From: Bradyrhizobium mercantei
Lineage (GTDB): Bacteria > Pseudomonadota > Alphaproteobacteria > Rhizobiales > Xanthobacteraceae
Direction of reading: 5' to 3'
Length of the DNA stretch: 64,000 bases
Assembly (NCBI RefSeq): GCF_001982635.1
Contig: NZ_MKFI01000008.1
Span: 300,035-364,034 of the forward strand
Shown: positions 53,050 to 62,363 of the stretch, piece after piece
Numbering within the stretch: the first letter of the stretch is position 1
Layout: the number at the start of each line of letters is the position of its first letter
Translations under genes and position numbers: made by a program
Notes under the pieces: generated by a model
What the model saw: the letters and a program-made list of their open reading frames with translations, nothing else
What the model was told of the DNA's origin: nothing
Databases searched by the model: none

Positions 53050-53979
53050 ATGCGTTGCGTATTGATCAGCACGAGCCTCGATCTCCGCGACTATTTCGGT
53101 GCGGAGCTGGCACGCGTCGCCCCGCGCCTCGAGGTGGTCGATCACGCCGGTGGCGCCGCGGATGTCCGCCTCGCGCTGGCCTGGCATCCGCCCGACGACG
53201 CGTTCGAACGCTATCCCGATCTTCAGGCGGTATGCTCGATTGCCGCCGGCGTCGACAACATCATGGCCTGTCCGAGCCTGCCGCCCGGCGTCGACGTGGT
53301 GCGCGTGGTCGACCCCGGACAGGGGCAGATGATGTCGGGCTTCATCGCCTGGCATGCGATCGGGCATCAGCGCGGCTTTGCCGCCTTCAGCGCGCAGCAG
53401 CGCGACCGGATCTGGCAACGCCGCGCGCAGCGGCGCCCGCAGGACGTTCCGGTGGGTATCCTCGGCAATGGCGAAATCGGCCGGCGCGTCGCCGTCGATC
53501 TCGCCCATCTCGGCTTTCCCGTGATGTCGTGGAGCCGGACCGCCAAGGTCATCTCGTCGGCGAGCCGCAGCTTCCACGGCCCGGCCGGCCTTGCCGCGAT
53601 GCTCAGCGAGACCGAAGTGCTGGTCAATTTGCTGCCGCTGACGCCGGAGACGCGCAACATCCTCAATGCCGATCTGTTCGGCCGGATGCGCCGCGGCGGC
53701 TACCTGATCCAGGTCGGCCGCGGCGAACATCTGGTGGAAGCCGATCTGCTCGCGGCGCTCGACCGCGGCCATCTGTCCGGCGCGGCGCTCGACGTTTTCG
53801 CAACGGAACCGTTGCCCAAGGCGCATCCGTTCTGGCACCATCCGCAGATCGCCGTCACGCCGCATGACGCCAGCGACGTCAGCATCAACGCCGTCGCGAC
53901 CACGCTTGCCACGACGGCAGACGCGATCCGCGCCGGACGGCGGCCCCCGCATGCGATCGACCGCGCACGCGGCTATTGA
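53050..53979 (+). CDS. D-isomer 2-hydroxyacid dehydrogenase (GhrA-like)
   Basis: A 309-residue NAD(P)-dependent dehydrogenase resembling glyoxylate/hydroxypyruvate reductase A. The Rossmann motif is VGILGNGEIGRRVAVDLAHLG (last G of the usual GxGxxG present), catalytic Arg in LIQVGRGEHLVE, Glu in LDVFATEPLPK and His in VTPHDASDV. It begins three bases after the ATPase gene, so it belongs to the importer operon and probably reduces a keto-acid or aldehyde-acid made in the pathway. Confidence 0.9.
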   Translation: MRCVLISTSLDLRDYFGAELARVAPRLEVVDHAGGAADVRLALAWHPPDDAFERYPDLQAVCSIAAGVDNIMACPSLPPGVDVVRVVDPGQGQMMSGFIAWHAIGHQRGFAAFSAQQRDRIWQRRAQRRPQDVPVGILGNGEIGRRVAVDLAHLGFPVMSWSRTAKVISSASRSFHGPAGLAAMLSETEVLVNLLPLTPETRNILNADLFGRMRRGGYLIQVGRGEHLVEADLLAALDRGHLSGAALDVFATEPLPKAHPFWHHPQIAVTPHDASDVSINAVATTLATTADAIRAGRRPPHAIDRARGY

Positions 53980-54002
53980 TTGCGACACGGAGGGAGCATC
54001 CA

Positions 54003-55067
54003 ATGCAGAACCCCGGTTTGTCCGCCGATCCCGCGCACCCGCTCGACGGGCTGCGCGCCGCCGGGCCGATCACGGAGGCGCGAGCGCAGGCGCTTGTCAT
54101 GGAGCATTACGGCCTGTCGGCCGAGATCCGCCGGCTCGACAGCGAGCGGGACCAGAATTTCCGGCTGCGCACGCGCGATGGACGCGAATACGTCCTCAAG
54201 ATCGCCAATCCCGCCGAGGAGCGCGCCGTCACCAATCTGCAGACCGAGGCACTGCGCCACGCCGTGGTCCGTGATCCGCTGCTGCCGATTCCGCGCGTCG
54301 TTCCCGCACGAGACGGTGCGGTCGAGCTCGACATCGGCTTCGACGACGGCTCGCGCAGGGTCGTGCGGCTGCTGTCATTCCTGGTGGGAACGCCGATGCA
54401 TCAGGCGCCGCCGTCGGCCGCGCTGCGCCGCGATGTCGGCCGTTGCGCGGCGCGGCTCGCATTGGCGCTGCGCGATTTCGTTCATCCCGGCGCAAACCAC
54501 AAATTGCTCTGGGACATCCAGCATGCCGCCGAGCTGCGGCCACTGCTCGACGCGGTCCCCGCCGCCCAGCGAGAAATGGTCGAGCACGTCCTCGACCATT
54601 TCGAGGCCAACGCCATGCCGGTGCTGGCGCAGCTTCCCAAGCAACCGCTGCACAACGATCTCAATCCGCACAACATCGTCGTCGATGCGGCCTCACAGGC
54701 CCGCGTCTGCGGGATCATCGATTTCGGCGACCTGACCGCGACGGCGCGCATCAACGACCTGGCGATCGCCGCGGCCTATCAGGTGACCGACAGCGACGAC
54801 CCGCTGGCGCCGGCGCTCGAGCTGGTCGCCGCCTATCACGCGGTCTCGCCGCTCGAGGCGCGCGAGCGCGCCATCCTGTTCGACCTGATCGCGACCCGCA
54901 TGGTCATGACGATCGTGATCAGCAGTATCCGGGCCGCTCGCTATCCGGAGAACAGCGCGTATATTCTGCGCAACAACAAGCAGGCGTCGGCCCGGCTCGC
55001 CAGGATCGCGACGCTGACGCGAACGCGGGCCGCAGAGCAGATCGAACACGCCTGCCAGGGGGAGTGA
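54003..55067 (+). CDS. APH-fold small-molecule kinase (hydroxylysine-kinase-like)
   Basis: A 354-residue phosphotransferase of the aminoglycoside phosphotransferase fold. The ATP lysine is in RDGREYVLKIANPAEE, the catalytic loop is QPLHNDLNPHNIVVD and the metal motif ICGIIDFGDLTATARIND. The N-terminus and overall length suit hydroxylysine kinase / homoserine-kinase-II relatives rather than drug-resistance enzymes. It sits between a hydroxyacid dehydrogenase and a class III aminotransferase of phospho-lyase type. GGAGGGAG lies 8-15 bases before ATG 54003. A catabolic amino-alcohol substrate is likely. Confidence 0.85.
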   Translation: MQNPGLSADPAHPLDGLRAAGPITEARAQALVMEHYGLSAEIRRLDSERDQNFRLRTRDGREYVLKIANPAEERAVTNLQTEALRHAVVRDPLLPIPRVVPARDGAVELDIGFDDGSRRVVRLLSFLVGTPMHQAPPSAALRRDVGRCAARLALALRDFVHPGANHKLLWDIQHAAELRPLLDAVPAAQREMVEHVLDHFEANAMPVLAQLPKQPLHNDLNPHNIVVDAASQARVCGIIDFGDLTATARINDLAIAAAYQVTDSDDPLAPALELVAAYHAVSPLEARERAILFDLIATRMVMTIVISSIRAARYPENSAYILRNNKQASARLARIATLTRTRAAEQIEHACQGE

Positions 55068-55071
55068 TACG

Positions 55072-56343
55072 ATGTCCGCGGAAACCCAGACGCAAGAGCT
55101 GATCGCGCGCCGCAATCGCCTGCTCGGGCCTGCCTACCGCTTGTTCTACGAGCAGCCGGTGCATGTCGTGCGCGGCGAAGGCGTCTGGCTATACGACGCC
55201 GCAGGCAACCGGTATCTCGACGCCTACAACAACGTGGCCTGCGTCGGCCACTGCCATCCGCACGTGATCGAGGCGATCGCGCGGCAGGCCGCGGTGCTGA
55301 ACACCCATACCCGCTACCTGCACGAGACGATCCTCGACTACGCCGAGCGGCTGCTCGCGAGGTTCCCGACCGAGCTCGGCAACGTGATGTTCACCTGCAC
55401 CGGCAGCGAGGCCAACGATCTCGCGCTCCGCGTCGCCCGCACCTGCACCGGCGGAACCGGCGTCGTCGTCACACGGAATGCCTACCATGGCGTCACCGGC
55501 GCGCTGGCCGAACTGTCGCCGTCGCTCGGCCTGCCCGAGCCGACCGCACCGCATGTCCGGCTGGTTTCAGCGCCGCAATCCGCCGGCGATGAAACGGGGG
55601 AGATCTTTGCAAGCCACATTCGTGCCGCGTTCGAGGATATGGCAGGCAGCGGCATTCGCCCCGCCGCGCTGCTGGTCGACACCATCTTCTCCAGCGACGG
55701 CGTGTTCGCCGATCCGCCGGGCTTCCTGCGGCCCGCGCTGGAGGCCGCGCACGCGGCCGGGGCGCTGTTCATCGCCGACGAGGTGCAGCCCGGCTTTGGC
55801 CGCTGCGGCGAGGGCCTGTGGGGCTTTGCCCGCCACGGCATCGTTCCCGACATGGTCACGATGGGCAAGCCGATGGGCAACGGCCACCCGATCGCGGCGA
55901 TGGCGGCGAGACCGGAGTTGCTCAGGGAGTTCGGCGCGCGCTCGCGCTATTTCAACACTTTTGGCGGCAATCCGGTGTCCGCAGCCGCCGGCATGGCGGT
56001 GCTCGACGTGATCGAACGGGAAAACCTGATCGAGAACGCCGGGCGAACCGGGACTGATTTGCGCGAGCGGCTCGAAGCGCTGCGCGCCAGGCATGAGCTG
56101 GTGGCGGAGGTGCGCGGCGCCGGTCTCTTCATCGGTGTCGAGCTCCGCCGCGGCAACGCGCCCGCTGGAGCTGAGACTGCGAAATTGGTCAATGCGATGC
56201 GCGGACGAGGTGTCCTGATCAGCGCCGCCGGGCCCGGTGCCAACGTGCTGAAGATTCGTCCGCCGCTCGTCTTCCGCGAGGACCACAGCGATCTATTGGT
56301 CGAGGCGCTCGATCAGGCGCTGAAGGAGATCCCGATCGGCTGA
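55072..56343 (+). CDS. Class III PLP aminotransferase / phospho-lyase-like
   Basis: A 423-residue fold-type I class III PLP enzyme: GSEANDLALRVART (PLP phosphate), FIADEVQPGFGRCGEGLWGF, PLP lysine in VTMGKPMGNGHPIAAM, and FNTFGGNPVSAAAGMAVLDV. The start (RRNRLLGPAYRLFYEQPVHV) and the NTF..NP segment are very like ethanolamine-phosphate and phosphohydroxylysine phospho-lyases. Four bases after the kinase, it would take the kinase's phosphate ester and eliminate phosphate and ammonia. A plain omega-aminotransferase activity remains possible. Confidence 0.88.
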   Translation: MSAETQTQELIARRNRLLGPAYRLFYEQPVHVVRGEGVWLYDAAGNRYLDAYNNVACVGHCHPHVIEAIARQAAVLNTHTRYLHETILDYAERLLARFPTELGNVMFTCTGSEANDLALRVARTCTGGTGVVVTRNAYHGVTGALAELSPSLGLPEPTAPHVRLVSAPQSAGDETGEIFASHIRAAFEDMAGSGIRPAALLVDTIFSSDGVFADPPGFLRPALEAAHAAGALFIADEVQPGFGRCGEGLWGFARHGIVPDMVTMGKPMGNGHPIAAMAARPELLREFGARSRYFNTFGGNPVSAAAGMAVLDVIERENLIENAGRTGTDLRERLEALRARHELVAEVRGAGLFIGVELRRGNAPAGAETAKLVNAMRGRGVLISAAGPGANVLKIRPPLVFREDHSDLLVEALDQALKEIPIG

Positions 56344-56367
56344 CGATCTCTCGCCGCCAGCACCATC

Positions 56368-57876
56368 CTAGATAGAACTCTCAAACGCGAGCCGCTGCGC
56401 CGGCGTCAAATGCAAGCCGTGCTTGGTGCGCCGGTCCAGGAAGTCGGCAGACCTTGTCGCCCACTCCTTCTCGCGCAGATACACCGCTTCGCGTTCATAG
56501 AAGTCGCCGCCGAAATGACGGCCCAGATCGACGGAGCTGCGGGCCGGGCCCAGCAGCTGACGTGCACGCGTCCCATAGAGACGGGCATAATGCTGGACGA
56601 GCCTTCGTGGCAGATCGGGATAGTCGCGCACGAGCCCAGTTAAGAACCCATCGAAGCTGCCGCCGATGTCGCCGCCCGGCAGCGGCCGATCCGCGGTCCA
56701 GGCGGGCGACAGCTTCGGAAACCACGGCGCGAGGCGCTGCATCGCCTGCTCCGCCAGCCGGCGGTAGGTCGTGATCTTGCCGCCGAAGATCGAGAGCAGC
56801 GGCGGCGCGCCCTCGGCGCCGTGAACCTCGAACACGTAGTCGCGCGTCACGGCCGACGGATTGTCGGCGTTGTCGTCGTAAAGCGGCCGGACTCCGGAGA
56901 AGGCATACACGATGTCGCCCGGTTGCGGCGGCGTCCGGAAATAGCGGCGCAGCACCTGCAAGAGATAATCGGCCTCGTCCTCGCCGATCGCGACATCCTC
57001 GGCGCGGCCCTGATAGGGAATGTCGGTGGTGCCGATCAGCGCGAGATCGTCCTCATAGGGATTGACGAAGATCACCCGGCGATCGCTGTTTTGCAGCAGA
57101 TAGGCCTGCGGCCCGTCCCAGAATTTCGGCACCACGATGTGGCTGCCCTTGACCAGCCGGACGCTCTGGGCGGAATTCAGTCCCGCCACGCCCTGGATGA
57201 CATCCTGCACCCACGGCCCGGCGGCGTTGACCAGCGCGCGCGACCGCACGATCTGCGCCGTGCCGTCGTTGCCCTGCATCTCGAGCAGCCAGAACTCGCC
57301 GTCGCGCCGTGCACGCACCGCCCGCGTGCGTGGCAGGATGCGGGCGCCATTCTGCGCGGCGTCGATCAGATTGAGGATCACCAGCCTGCTGTCATCGACC
57401 CAGCAGTCCGAATACTCAAAACCTTGCCGGAACTCCTGGCGCAGCGGCGCGCCCTCCGGGGCCCGCGACAGATCGAGACTGCGGCTCGCCGGCAGCTGTT
57501 TGCGGCCGCCGAGATGGTCGTAGAGCAAAAGCCCGGTGCGAACCAGCCAGGCCGGCCGCTGCTCCGGCGAATGCGGCAGCACGAAGCGCATCGGCCAGAT
57601 GATGTGCGGCGCCGATGCCAGCAGCACCTCGCGCTCGATCAGCGCCTCCCGCACCAGGCGGAATTCGTAATATTCGAGATAGCGCAGCCCGCCATGGATC
57701 AGCTTGCCCGAGCGCGACGAGGTGCCCTCGGCGAAATCATCCTTCTCGCAGAGCAGCACCTTCAATCCACGGCCGGCAGCGTCGCGGGCGATGCCGGCGC
57801 CGTTGATGCCGCCACCAATGACCGCGATATCGACCAGTCCATGATCTCCGCCGGCGATCGGCGCAGCACCCGTCAT
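56368..57876 (-). CDS. glpD: FAD-dependent glycerol-3-phosphate dehydrogenase (GlpD-like)
   Basis: A 502-residue flavoprotein of the GlpD family. FAD motif DIAVIGGGINGAGIARDAAG, then LLCEKDDFAEGTSSRSGKLI, HGGLRYLEYYEFRLVREAL and GTTDIPYQGRAEDV. It oxidises glycerol-3-phosphate, or erythritol phosphate in EryB-like relatives, feeding electrons to quinone. It is the last gene of the minus-strand operon; its start overlaps the aldolase stop by four bases. Because an FGGY kinase and ABC importer precede it, a polyol-phosphate substrate is likely, but not necessarily glycerol-3-P. Confidence 0.9.
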   Translation of the reverse strand: MTGAAPIAGGDHGLVDIAVIGGGINGAGIARDAAGRGLKVLLCEKDDFAEGTSSRSGKLIHGGLRYLEYYEFRLVREALIEREVLLASAPHIIWPMRFVLPHSPEQRPAWLVRTGLLLYDHLGGRKQLPASRSLDLSRAPEGAPLRQEFRQGFEYSDCWVDDSRLVILNLIDAAQNGARILPRTRAVRARRDGEFWLLEMQGNDGTAQIVRSRALVNAAGPWVQDVIQGVAGLNSAQSVRLVKGSHIVVPKFWDGPQAYLLQNSDRRVIFVNPYEDDLALIGTTDIPYQGRAEDVAIGEDEADYLLQVLRRYFRTPPQPGDIVYAFSGVRPLYDDNADNPSAVTRDYVFEVHGAEGAPPLLSIFGGKITTYRRLAEQAMQRLAPWFPKLSPAWTADRPLPGGDIGGSFDGFLTGLVRDYPDLPRRLVQHYARLYGTRARQLLGPARSSVDLGRHFGGDFYEREAVYLREKEWATRSADFLDRRTKHGLHLTPAQRLAFESSI

Positions 57877-58601
57877 CGCTTGCTGCTGCGCCGTTTCTCG
57901 GCGCGGCGCGGCGCCGCCTTTGCCGCCGCGCGCGCCTTAGCCGGCTTTGGTACCTGCAAGCCGTAGGTGGAGAACCCCTTGGCGGTGTCGGCAATCTCCT
58001 CGTCGGTCAGGATGACGCGCGAATCCAGCGCGAGCGCGAGGTAGTACTGCCGCGCGATGGTCTCGAGCTCGACCGCGAGCCACATCGCCTTGTCGAGATT
58101 GGCGCCGAGCGCGATCATGCCGTGATTGGCAAGCAGGCAACCATTACGGCCTTCGAGCGCGGCGATCGCGTGATCGGACAATTCCTTGGTGCCGTAGCGC
58201 GCATAGCCCGCGCAACGGATCTCGGTGCCGCCGAACGCCGCCATCATGTAATGGCACGCCGGGATCGGCTTGCGCGCGATCGCGAGCACCGTCGCATAGG
58301 TCGAGTGGGTGTGGACGATGGCGCCGACGTCGGGTCGGGCTCGCGTGATGTCGAGATGGAAGCGCCATTCGGTGGACGGCTGCAGCGGCCCCTCCCACGC
58401 GCCATAGTCGCCTTCGAGCGGCATCGAGGCAATCATCTCCGGCTTCATCGAATCGTAGGGGGTCGCCGACGGTGTGATCAGCATCCGGTCCTTGTAGCGG
58501 GCGGAGATGTTGCCTGATGTCCCCTGGTTGAGACCCGACGCATTCATCCATCGGCACTTGGCAATGATCGCCTCGCGCAATTGTCGTTCCTCACGGGTCA
58601 T
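57873..58601 (-). CDS. Class II aldolase, FucA-like
   Basis: A 242-residue class II aldolase: NQGTSGNISARYKDRMLITP (typical FucA phosphate-binding region), ITPSATPYDSM, HTHSTYATVLAIAR (zinc His pair) and NHGMIALGANLDKAMWLAVE with the third zinc His. The C-terminus carries a basic extension (APRRAEKRRSSKR). FucA relatives cleave L-fuculose-1-phosphate-like sugars to dihydroxyacetone phosphate plus an aldehyde. Here it follows a dehydrogenase and kinase, so it may split the phosphorylated sugar. Confidence 0.9.
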   Translation of the reverse strand: MTREERQLREAIIAKCRWMNASGLNQGTSGNISARYKDRMLITPSATPYDSMKPEMIASMPLEGDYGAWEGPLQPSTEWRFHLDITRARPDVGAIVHTHSTYATVLAIARKPIPACHYMMAAFGGTEIRCAGYARYGTKELSDHAIAALEGRNGCLLANHGMIALGANLDKAMWLAVELETIARQYYLALALDSRVILTDEEIADTAKGFSTYGLQVPKPAKARAAAKAAPRRAEKRRSSKR

Positions 58602-58619
58602 ACGGACTGCCTTTCTTCT

Positions 58620-59660
58620 TCAGCACGGATTGCGTGGCGGCTCGCCGGCCAGGAAGCGGCGAACCTCTTCGGCCGCCTGCTCGGCAGCCACGGTGACGGT
58701 GCGCACGGAGGCGCCGGCGATATGCGGCGTCAACGTGACGTTGGGAAGTCGCAAGAGCGGCCAGTCCACCGGGACCGGCTCGACCGCGAAGGTGTCGAGC
58801 ATCGCGCCGCCGAGATGCCCCGAGGCCAGCGCGTCATGCAGCGCCTCGTAATCGACCAGCGGGCCGCGCGCGGTATTGATCAGGAATGCGCCCTGCTTGA
58901 TCCGCGCCAGCGCGTCGCGCCCGATGAAATGAGTGGTCTCGGGCGTCACCCGCGCGTGCAGCGTGATGACGTCGGCGCGGCCGAGCAATTCGCCGAGCGC
59001 GACGTGCTCGACGCCGTCGTTGCGGTCCTGGGCGCTGAGCTGGACATAGGGGTCGGCGACCAGAATCTTGCAGCCGAACGCCTTCAGCAGCTTGACGACA
59101 CGGCTGCCGATCGCGCCATAGCCGACGATGCCGACCGTCATCTCGCCGAGCTCGCGCCCGGTGCGGTCGGCGCGATAGAGATCGCCGCGCCATTCCCCGC
59201 CGCGCAGCGCTTCATGGCCGCTGCGGATCAGGCGTGTCTCGGCGAGAATGGCGCCGATGGTGAACTCCGCCACCGCGCTCGCATTGCGGCCGGGCGTGTT
59301 GACCACCAGCACGCTATGGTCGCGCGCCGCCCGCATGTCGACGTTGACGGGCCCGCCCCGCGACACTGCGATGAACCTGAGCTTCGGCAGCCGCTCCAGC
59401 ATCGATCGCGAGATCGGCGCCAGATGGGTGACGAGCAGCTCGGCGTCGCCGATAAAGTCGATGATCTCGTCCGGCTGCCCCATGAACTCCTTCAGGCCGT
59501 CGAGCTTCGAGCCGGCGTAACCGTGCTCCATCGGCTCGTCCGGCCAGGGCTGCTCCAGGGAGCGGATATCGACGCCATTACCGCAGGCGGCCCGGATATG
59601 CTCGGCGAACATCGAGGGCAGCATGAAGCGGTCGCCGATGATGGCGATGGACTTAGACAT
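58620..59660 (-). CDS. D-isomer 2-hydroxyacid dehydrogenase
   Basis: A 346-residue NAD-dependent dehydrogenase of the D-2-hydroxyacid family: Rossmann motif TVGIVGYGAIGSRVVKLLKA, catalytic Arg in FIAVSRGGPVNVD and NTARGPLVDYEAL, Glu in DTFAVEPVP and His in LTPHIAGAS. The start ATG 59660 has GGAGG upstream and overlaps the end of the kinase gene by eight bases. Its substrate is probably the aldonate or keto-acid of the same polyol pathway. Confidence 0.9.
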   Translation of the reverse strand: MSKSIAIIGDRFMLPSMFAEHIRAACGNGVDIRSLEQPWPDEPMEHGYAGSKLDGLKEFMGQPDEIIDFIGDAELLVTHLAPISRSMLERLPKLRFIAVSRGGPVNVDMRAARDHSVLVVNTPGRNASAVAEFTIGAILAETRLIRSGHEALRGGEWRGDLYRADRTGRELGEMTVGIVGYGAIGSRVVKLLKAFGCKILVADPYVQLSAQDRNDGVEHVALGELLGRADVITLHARVTPETTHFIGRDALARIKQGAFLINTARGPLVDYEALHDALASGHLGGAMLDTFAVEPVPVDWPLLRLPNVTLTPHIAGASVRTVTVAAEQAAEEVRRFLAGEPPRNPC

Positions 59661-61233
59661 GGTCGCCTCCGGCGCGTAGCGCGGCGAGTTGCTTCCAGAC
59701 CGGCCGCGACGCCAGCCTTGCATCGAGATAGGTCGGGAAGATGCTGGCGTAGCGCTTCGCCAGCGCGGCATCAGGCGATTGCGGGGCACTCAGATGCGGC
59801 GTAACCCACTGCTCGGCGCAGGCGCGCATGTCGGGATAGGCATCGATGGTCACGGCAGCGATCATCGCGACGCCCGCGGCGCCGGCCTCGGCGCGGCTAC
59901 AGATGCGGACGTCGCAATCCAGTGCAGCGCCGAGGATGGCGCCGAGCGCGCGGCTCTTCGCCGCGCCGCCTGTGATCCTGACATCGCGCGGCAGCGACCC
60001 CATCGCGGCGTAGCAATCCCGCGCGGCAAAGGCCAGGCCCTCCATCACGCCGCGCATCAGATCGCCATAGCGGTGGCGTGAGCGCAGGCCGAAGAATTGC
60101 GCGCTGGCCTCATGCGCGACGAACGGACCACGCTCGCCGGCATCGGAGATGAAGGGGTGGAACAGCACCTCGCCGGGCCTGGCCCGCAGCACCTGATCGT
60201 CGAGCCGGCGGATCAGCTCGGCGCGTGTGCGCGTCACGCCTTCCGCCGCCAGCATGTCGCAGGCGAGATCGAGCATCCAGTCGATGTTCAGCGTGGCCGC
60301 CATGTTGGACTGCATCTGGGCATAGTGACCCGGCACCGGGAATGCCATGGTGTAGCCGGTCGCCTCGCGGTTCAGCGTCACCGCGTCCGCGCTCGCAACC
60401 AGCCGCATATGCATGCCGGTCGAGCCGATGATGGTGCAGCCGACGTCGGGCGACGGATCGTACAGCCCGGCCCCGAGCGCGTTGCAGATCACATCGACAT
60501 AGCCGAGGCAGACCGGGACGCCTTCCGGCAGGCCGATCTCGATCGCCGCCGCCGCGGTGAGCGGATGCGTCGTGACCGCGCCGTCAACGACTGGCGGAAA
60601 CAGGCGCGTCAGCTCGGCGATGCCGATCAGCCGCGCGGTCTCCGCATCGAAGCCGCGCTTGCGGAATTCGCCGCAGGAGAACGTGGCTTCCGACGGATCG
60701 GTGGCGCGCTCGCCGGTGAGCAGGAAATAGAGCCAGTCCTTGCAATGGAACGCCGTGGTCGCTCTGGCGATCGTCTCGGGCTGGTGCGCCTGCAGCCACG
60801 CCAGTTGCGGTCCCTGCTGGCAGGCATTGAGCCCGGAACCGGTGCGGTGATAGAGCGGCGCGTTGCGCTCGCTGGAGCGGATCTCCTCAACCAGCCGCCC
60901 GGCGCGGGAGTCCAGCCACAGCAGCGCCGGCGCGACCGGCCGGCCATCGTCATCGATCAGCCAGGTCCCGTCACCCTGCCCGGTCACCGCGATCGCCGCG
61001 ATCCGTGCCGGCAAGTCGGGCACCGACTTCGCAAGCGCGCGAATCACCGCGACCGTATCGCTCCAGGTCCGCGCCATGTCCTGCTCGACATGGCCGCCGG
61101 CCAGGCTGCTATACGCATTCGGCTGCGAGACATCGGCAAGCTGCTCGCCGGCCAGCGTAAACGCCACCGCCTTGATCAGCGAGGTGCCGGCATCGATGCC
61201 GATGATGACGTCGCGGCTTGCGGACGCGGCCAT
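59653..61233 (-). CDS. FGGY-family carbohydrate kinase
   Basis: A 526-residue FGGY kinase: ATP/phosphate motif IIGIDAGTSLIKAVAF, IAVTGQGDGTWLID, sugar-site region DWLYFLLTGERATDPSEATF, the second-domain CTIIGSTGMHM and ITGGAAKSRALGAILGAAL. Relatives include xylulokinase, erythritol kinase and glycerol kinase. It lies downstream of the two ABC ATPases and upstream of the dehydrogenase/aldolase/GlpD genes, so it phosphorylates the imported sugar or polyol. Confidence 0.92.
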   Translation of the reverse strand: MAASASRDVIIGIDAGTSLIKAVAFTLAGEQLADVSQPNAYSSLAGGHVEQDMARTWSDTVAVIRALAKSVPDLPARIAAIAVTGQGDGTWLIDDDGRPVAPALLWLDSRAGRLVEEIRSSERNAPLYHRTGSGLNACQQGPQLAWLQAHQPETIARATTAFHCKDWLYFLLTGERATDPSEATFSCGEFRKRGFDAETARLIGIAELTRLFPPVVDGAVTTHPLTAAAAIEIGLPEGVPVCLGYVDVICNALGAGLYDPSPDVGCTIIGSTGMHMRLVASADAVTLNREATGYTMAFPVPGHYAQMQSNMAATLNIDWMLDLACDMLAAEGVTRTRAELIRRLDDQVLRARPGEVLFHPFISDAGERGPFVAHEASAQFFGLRSRHRYGDLMRGVMEGLAFAARDCYAAMGSLPRDVRITGGAAKSRALGAILGAALDCDVRICSRAEAGAAGVAMIAAVTIDAYPDMRACAEQWVTPHLSAPQSPDAALAKRYASIFPTYLDARLASRPVWKQLAALRAGGDHV

Positions 61234-61235
61234 GG

Positions 61236-62351
61236 TCAGGACACCTCCGCGTGGCGAATGCAGGTTCCGTCACCGCCGAAGATGTGCAAATGACGCGGCT
61301 CCAGCGCGAACGGAACGACGTCGCCCGGCCGCGCGGCGACGCGGCCCGGCGTCACCGCGATCAGCATGCGGCCGCCGCAATCGCCGGCGATGTGCGACTG
61401 GTCGCCGAGCCACTGATTGGAGACAACCTTGACCCTGACCTCCCCGGTCCCGACCGCGATCTTCTGCGGACGGATGCCGATCCGCACCTGCGGTGCGCCG
61501 GCGAGCGCCTTCGCTGCCTCACCGTCGAGCCCGGCGCCACCGATCTCGAAAGCCATGTCCGTTCCGACCGACAGGCGGAAACCGCCATCCGACCGCGTCA
61601 CGCCGGCGTCGAGCAGGTTCATCGGCGGCTCGCCGATGAAGCTCGCGACGAACAGATTGGCGGGGCGGCCCTTCAGCTCCTTCTCGCTGGCGAATTGCTG
61701 CAACACGCCGCCTTCCATCACCGCGATGCGGTCGGCCAGTGCGCTGGCTTCGGTCTGGTCATGGGTAACGAAGATCGCGGTCATGCCGCGCTCGGCGAGC
61801 AGGCTCTTGATGCGGCCGCGCAGCACCGCGCGCAGCTGCGGTTCGAGCTGCCCCATCGGCTCGTCGAGCAGATAGAGATCGGCATCGCGCACTAGCGCCC
61901 GCGCCAGCGACACGCGCTGCTGCTGCCCACCGGAGATCGCGCGCGGATAGCTGTCGAGGATGTCCTCGATCTCGACCAGGCGGGCGATCTCGTCGACGCG
62001 GCGCGTCACCTCGGCGCGCGGCAGCTGGGCGGATTTCAGCGCGAATGCGATGTTCTCGCGGACCGTCAGCGGCGGATAGAGCGAGTAGCCCTCGAAGGCC
62101 ATCGCGACCTTGCGCCGCGCCGGCGGCAGCTCGTGGATCCGCCGCCCGCCGAGCGCGATCGATCCGGCCGAGACGTCCTCGAAGCCTGCGATCATGCGCA
62201 AGGTCGAGGTCTTGCCGCAGCCCGACGATCCCAGCAGCGCGACGATCTCACCCTTCTCGACCGCCATGTCGAGCGCGCGCACCGCATGTACCGGCGGCTT
62301 GCCGCGGCTGCGGTAGACCTTGTCGATGCCTCGAAGCTCGAGCATGTCCAT
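61236..62351 (-). CDS. MalK-like ABC ATPase with Q-loop Gln replaced by Glu
   Basis: A 371-residue MalK/UgpC-type ATPase with the C-terminal regulatory (TOBE) domain. Walker A GSSGCGKTSTL, signature ISGGQQQRVSLARALV, Walker B LYLLDEPMGQLEP with catalytic Glu164, and switch His197 in IFVTHDQTEA are intact. The Q-loop is MAFEGYSLYPP, with Glu87 where Gln is nearly universal (MAFQNYALYP). The D-loop (MGQLEP for SNLDA) is also unusual. ATG 62351 is preferred for AGGAG spacing. It forms a presumed heterodimer with the next ATPase. Confidence 0.9.
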   Translation of the reverse strand: MDMLELRGIDKVYRSRGKPPVHAVRALDMAVEKGEIVALLGSSGCGKTSTLRMIAGFEDVSAGSIALGGRRIHELPPARRKVAMAFEGYSLYPPLTVRENIAFALKSAQLPRAEVTRRVDEIARLVEIEDILDSYPRAISGGQQQRVSLARALVRDADLYLLDEPMGQLEPQLRAVLRGRIKSLLAERGMTAIFVTHDQTEASALADRIAVMEGGVLQQFASEKELKGRPANLFVASFIGEPPMNLLDAGVTRSDGGFRLSVGTDMAFEIGGAGLDGEAAKALAGAPQVRIGIRPQKIAVGTGEVRVKVVSNQWLGDQSHIAGDCGGRMLIAVTPGRVAARPGDVVPFALEPRHLHIFGGDGTCIRHAEVS

Positions 62352-62363
62352 GACCATCCGCTC

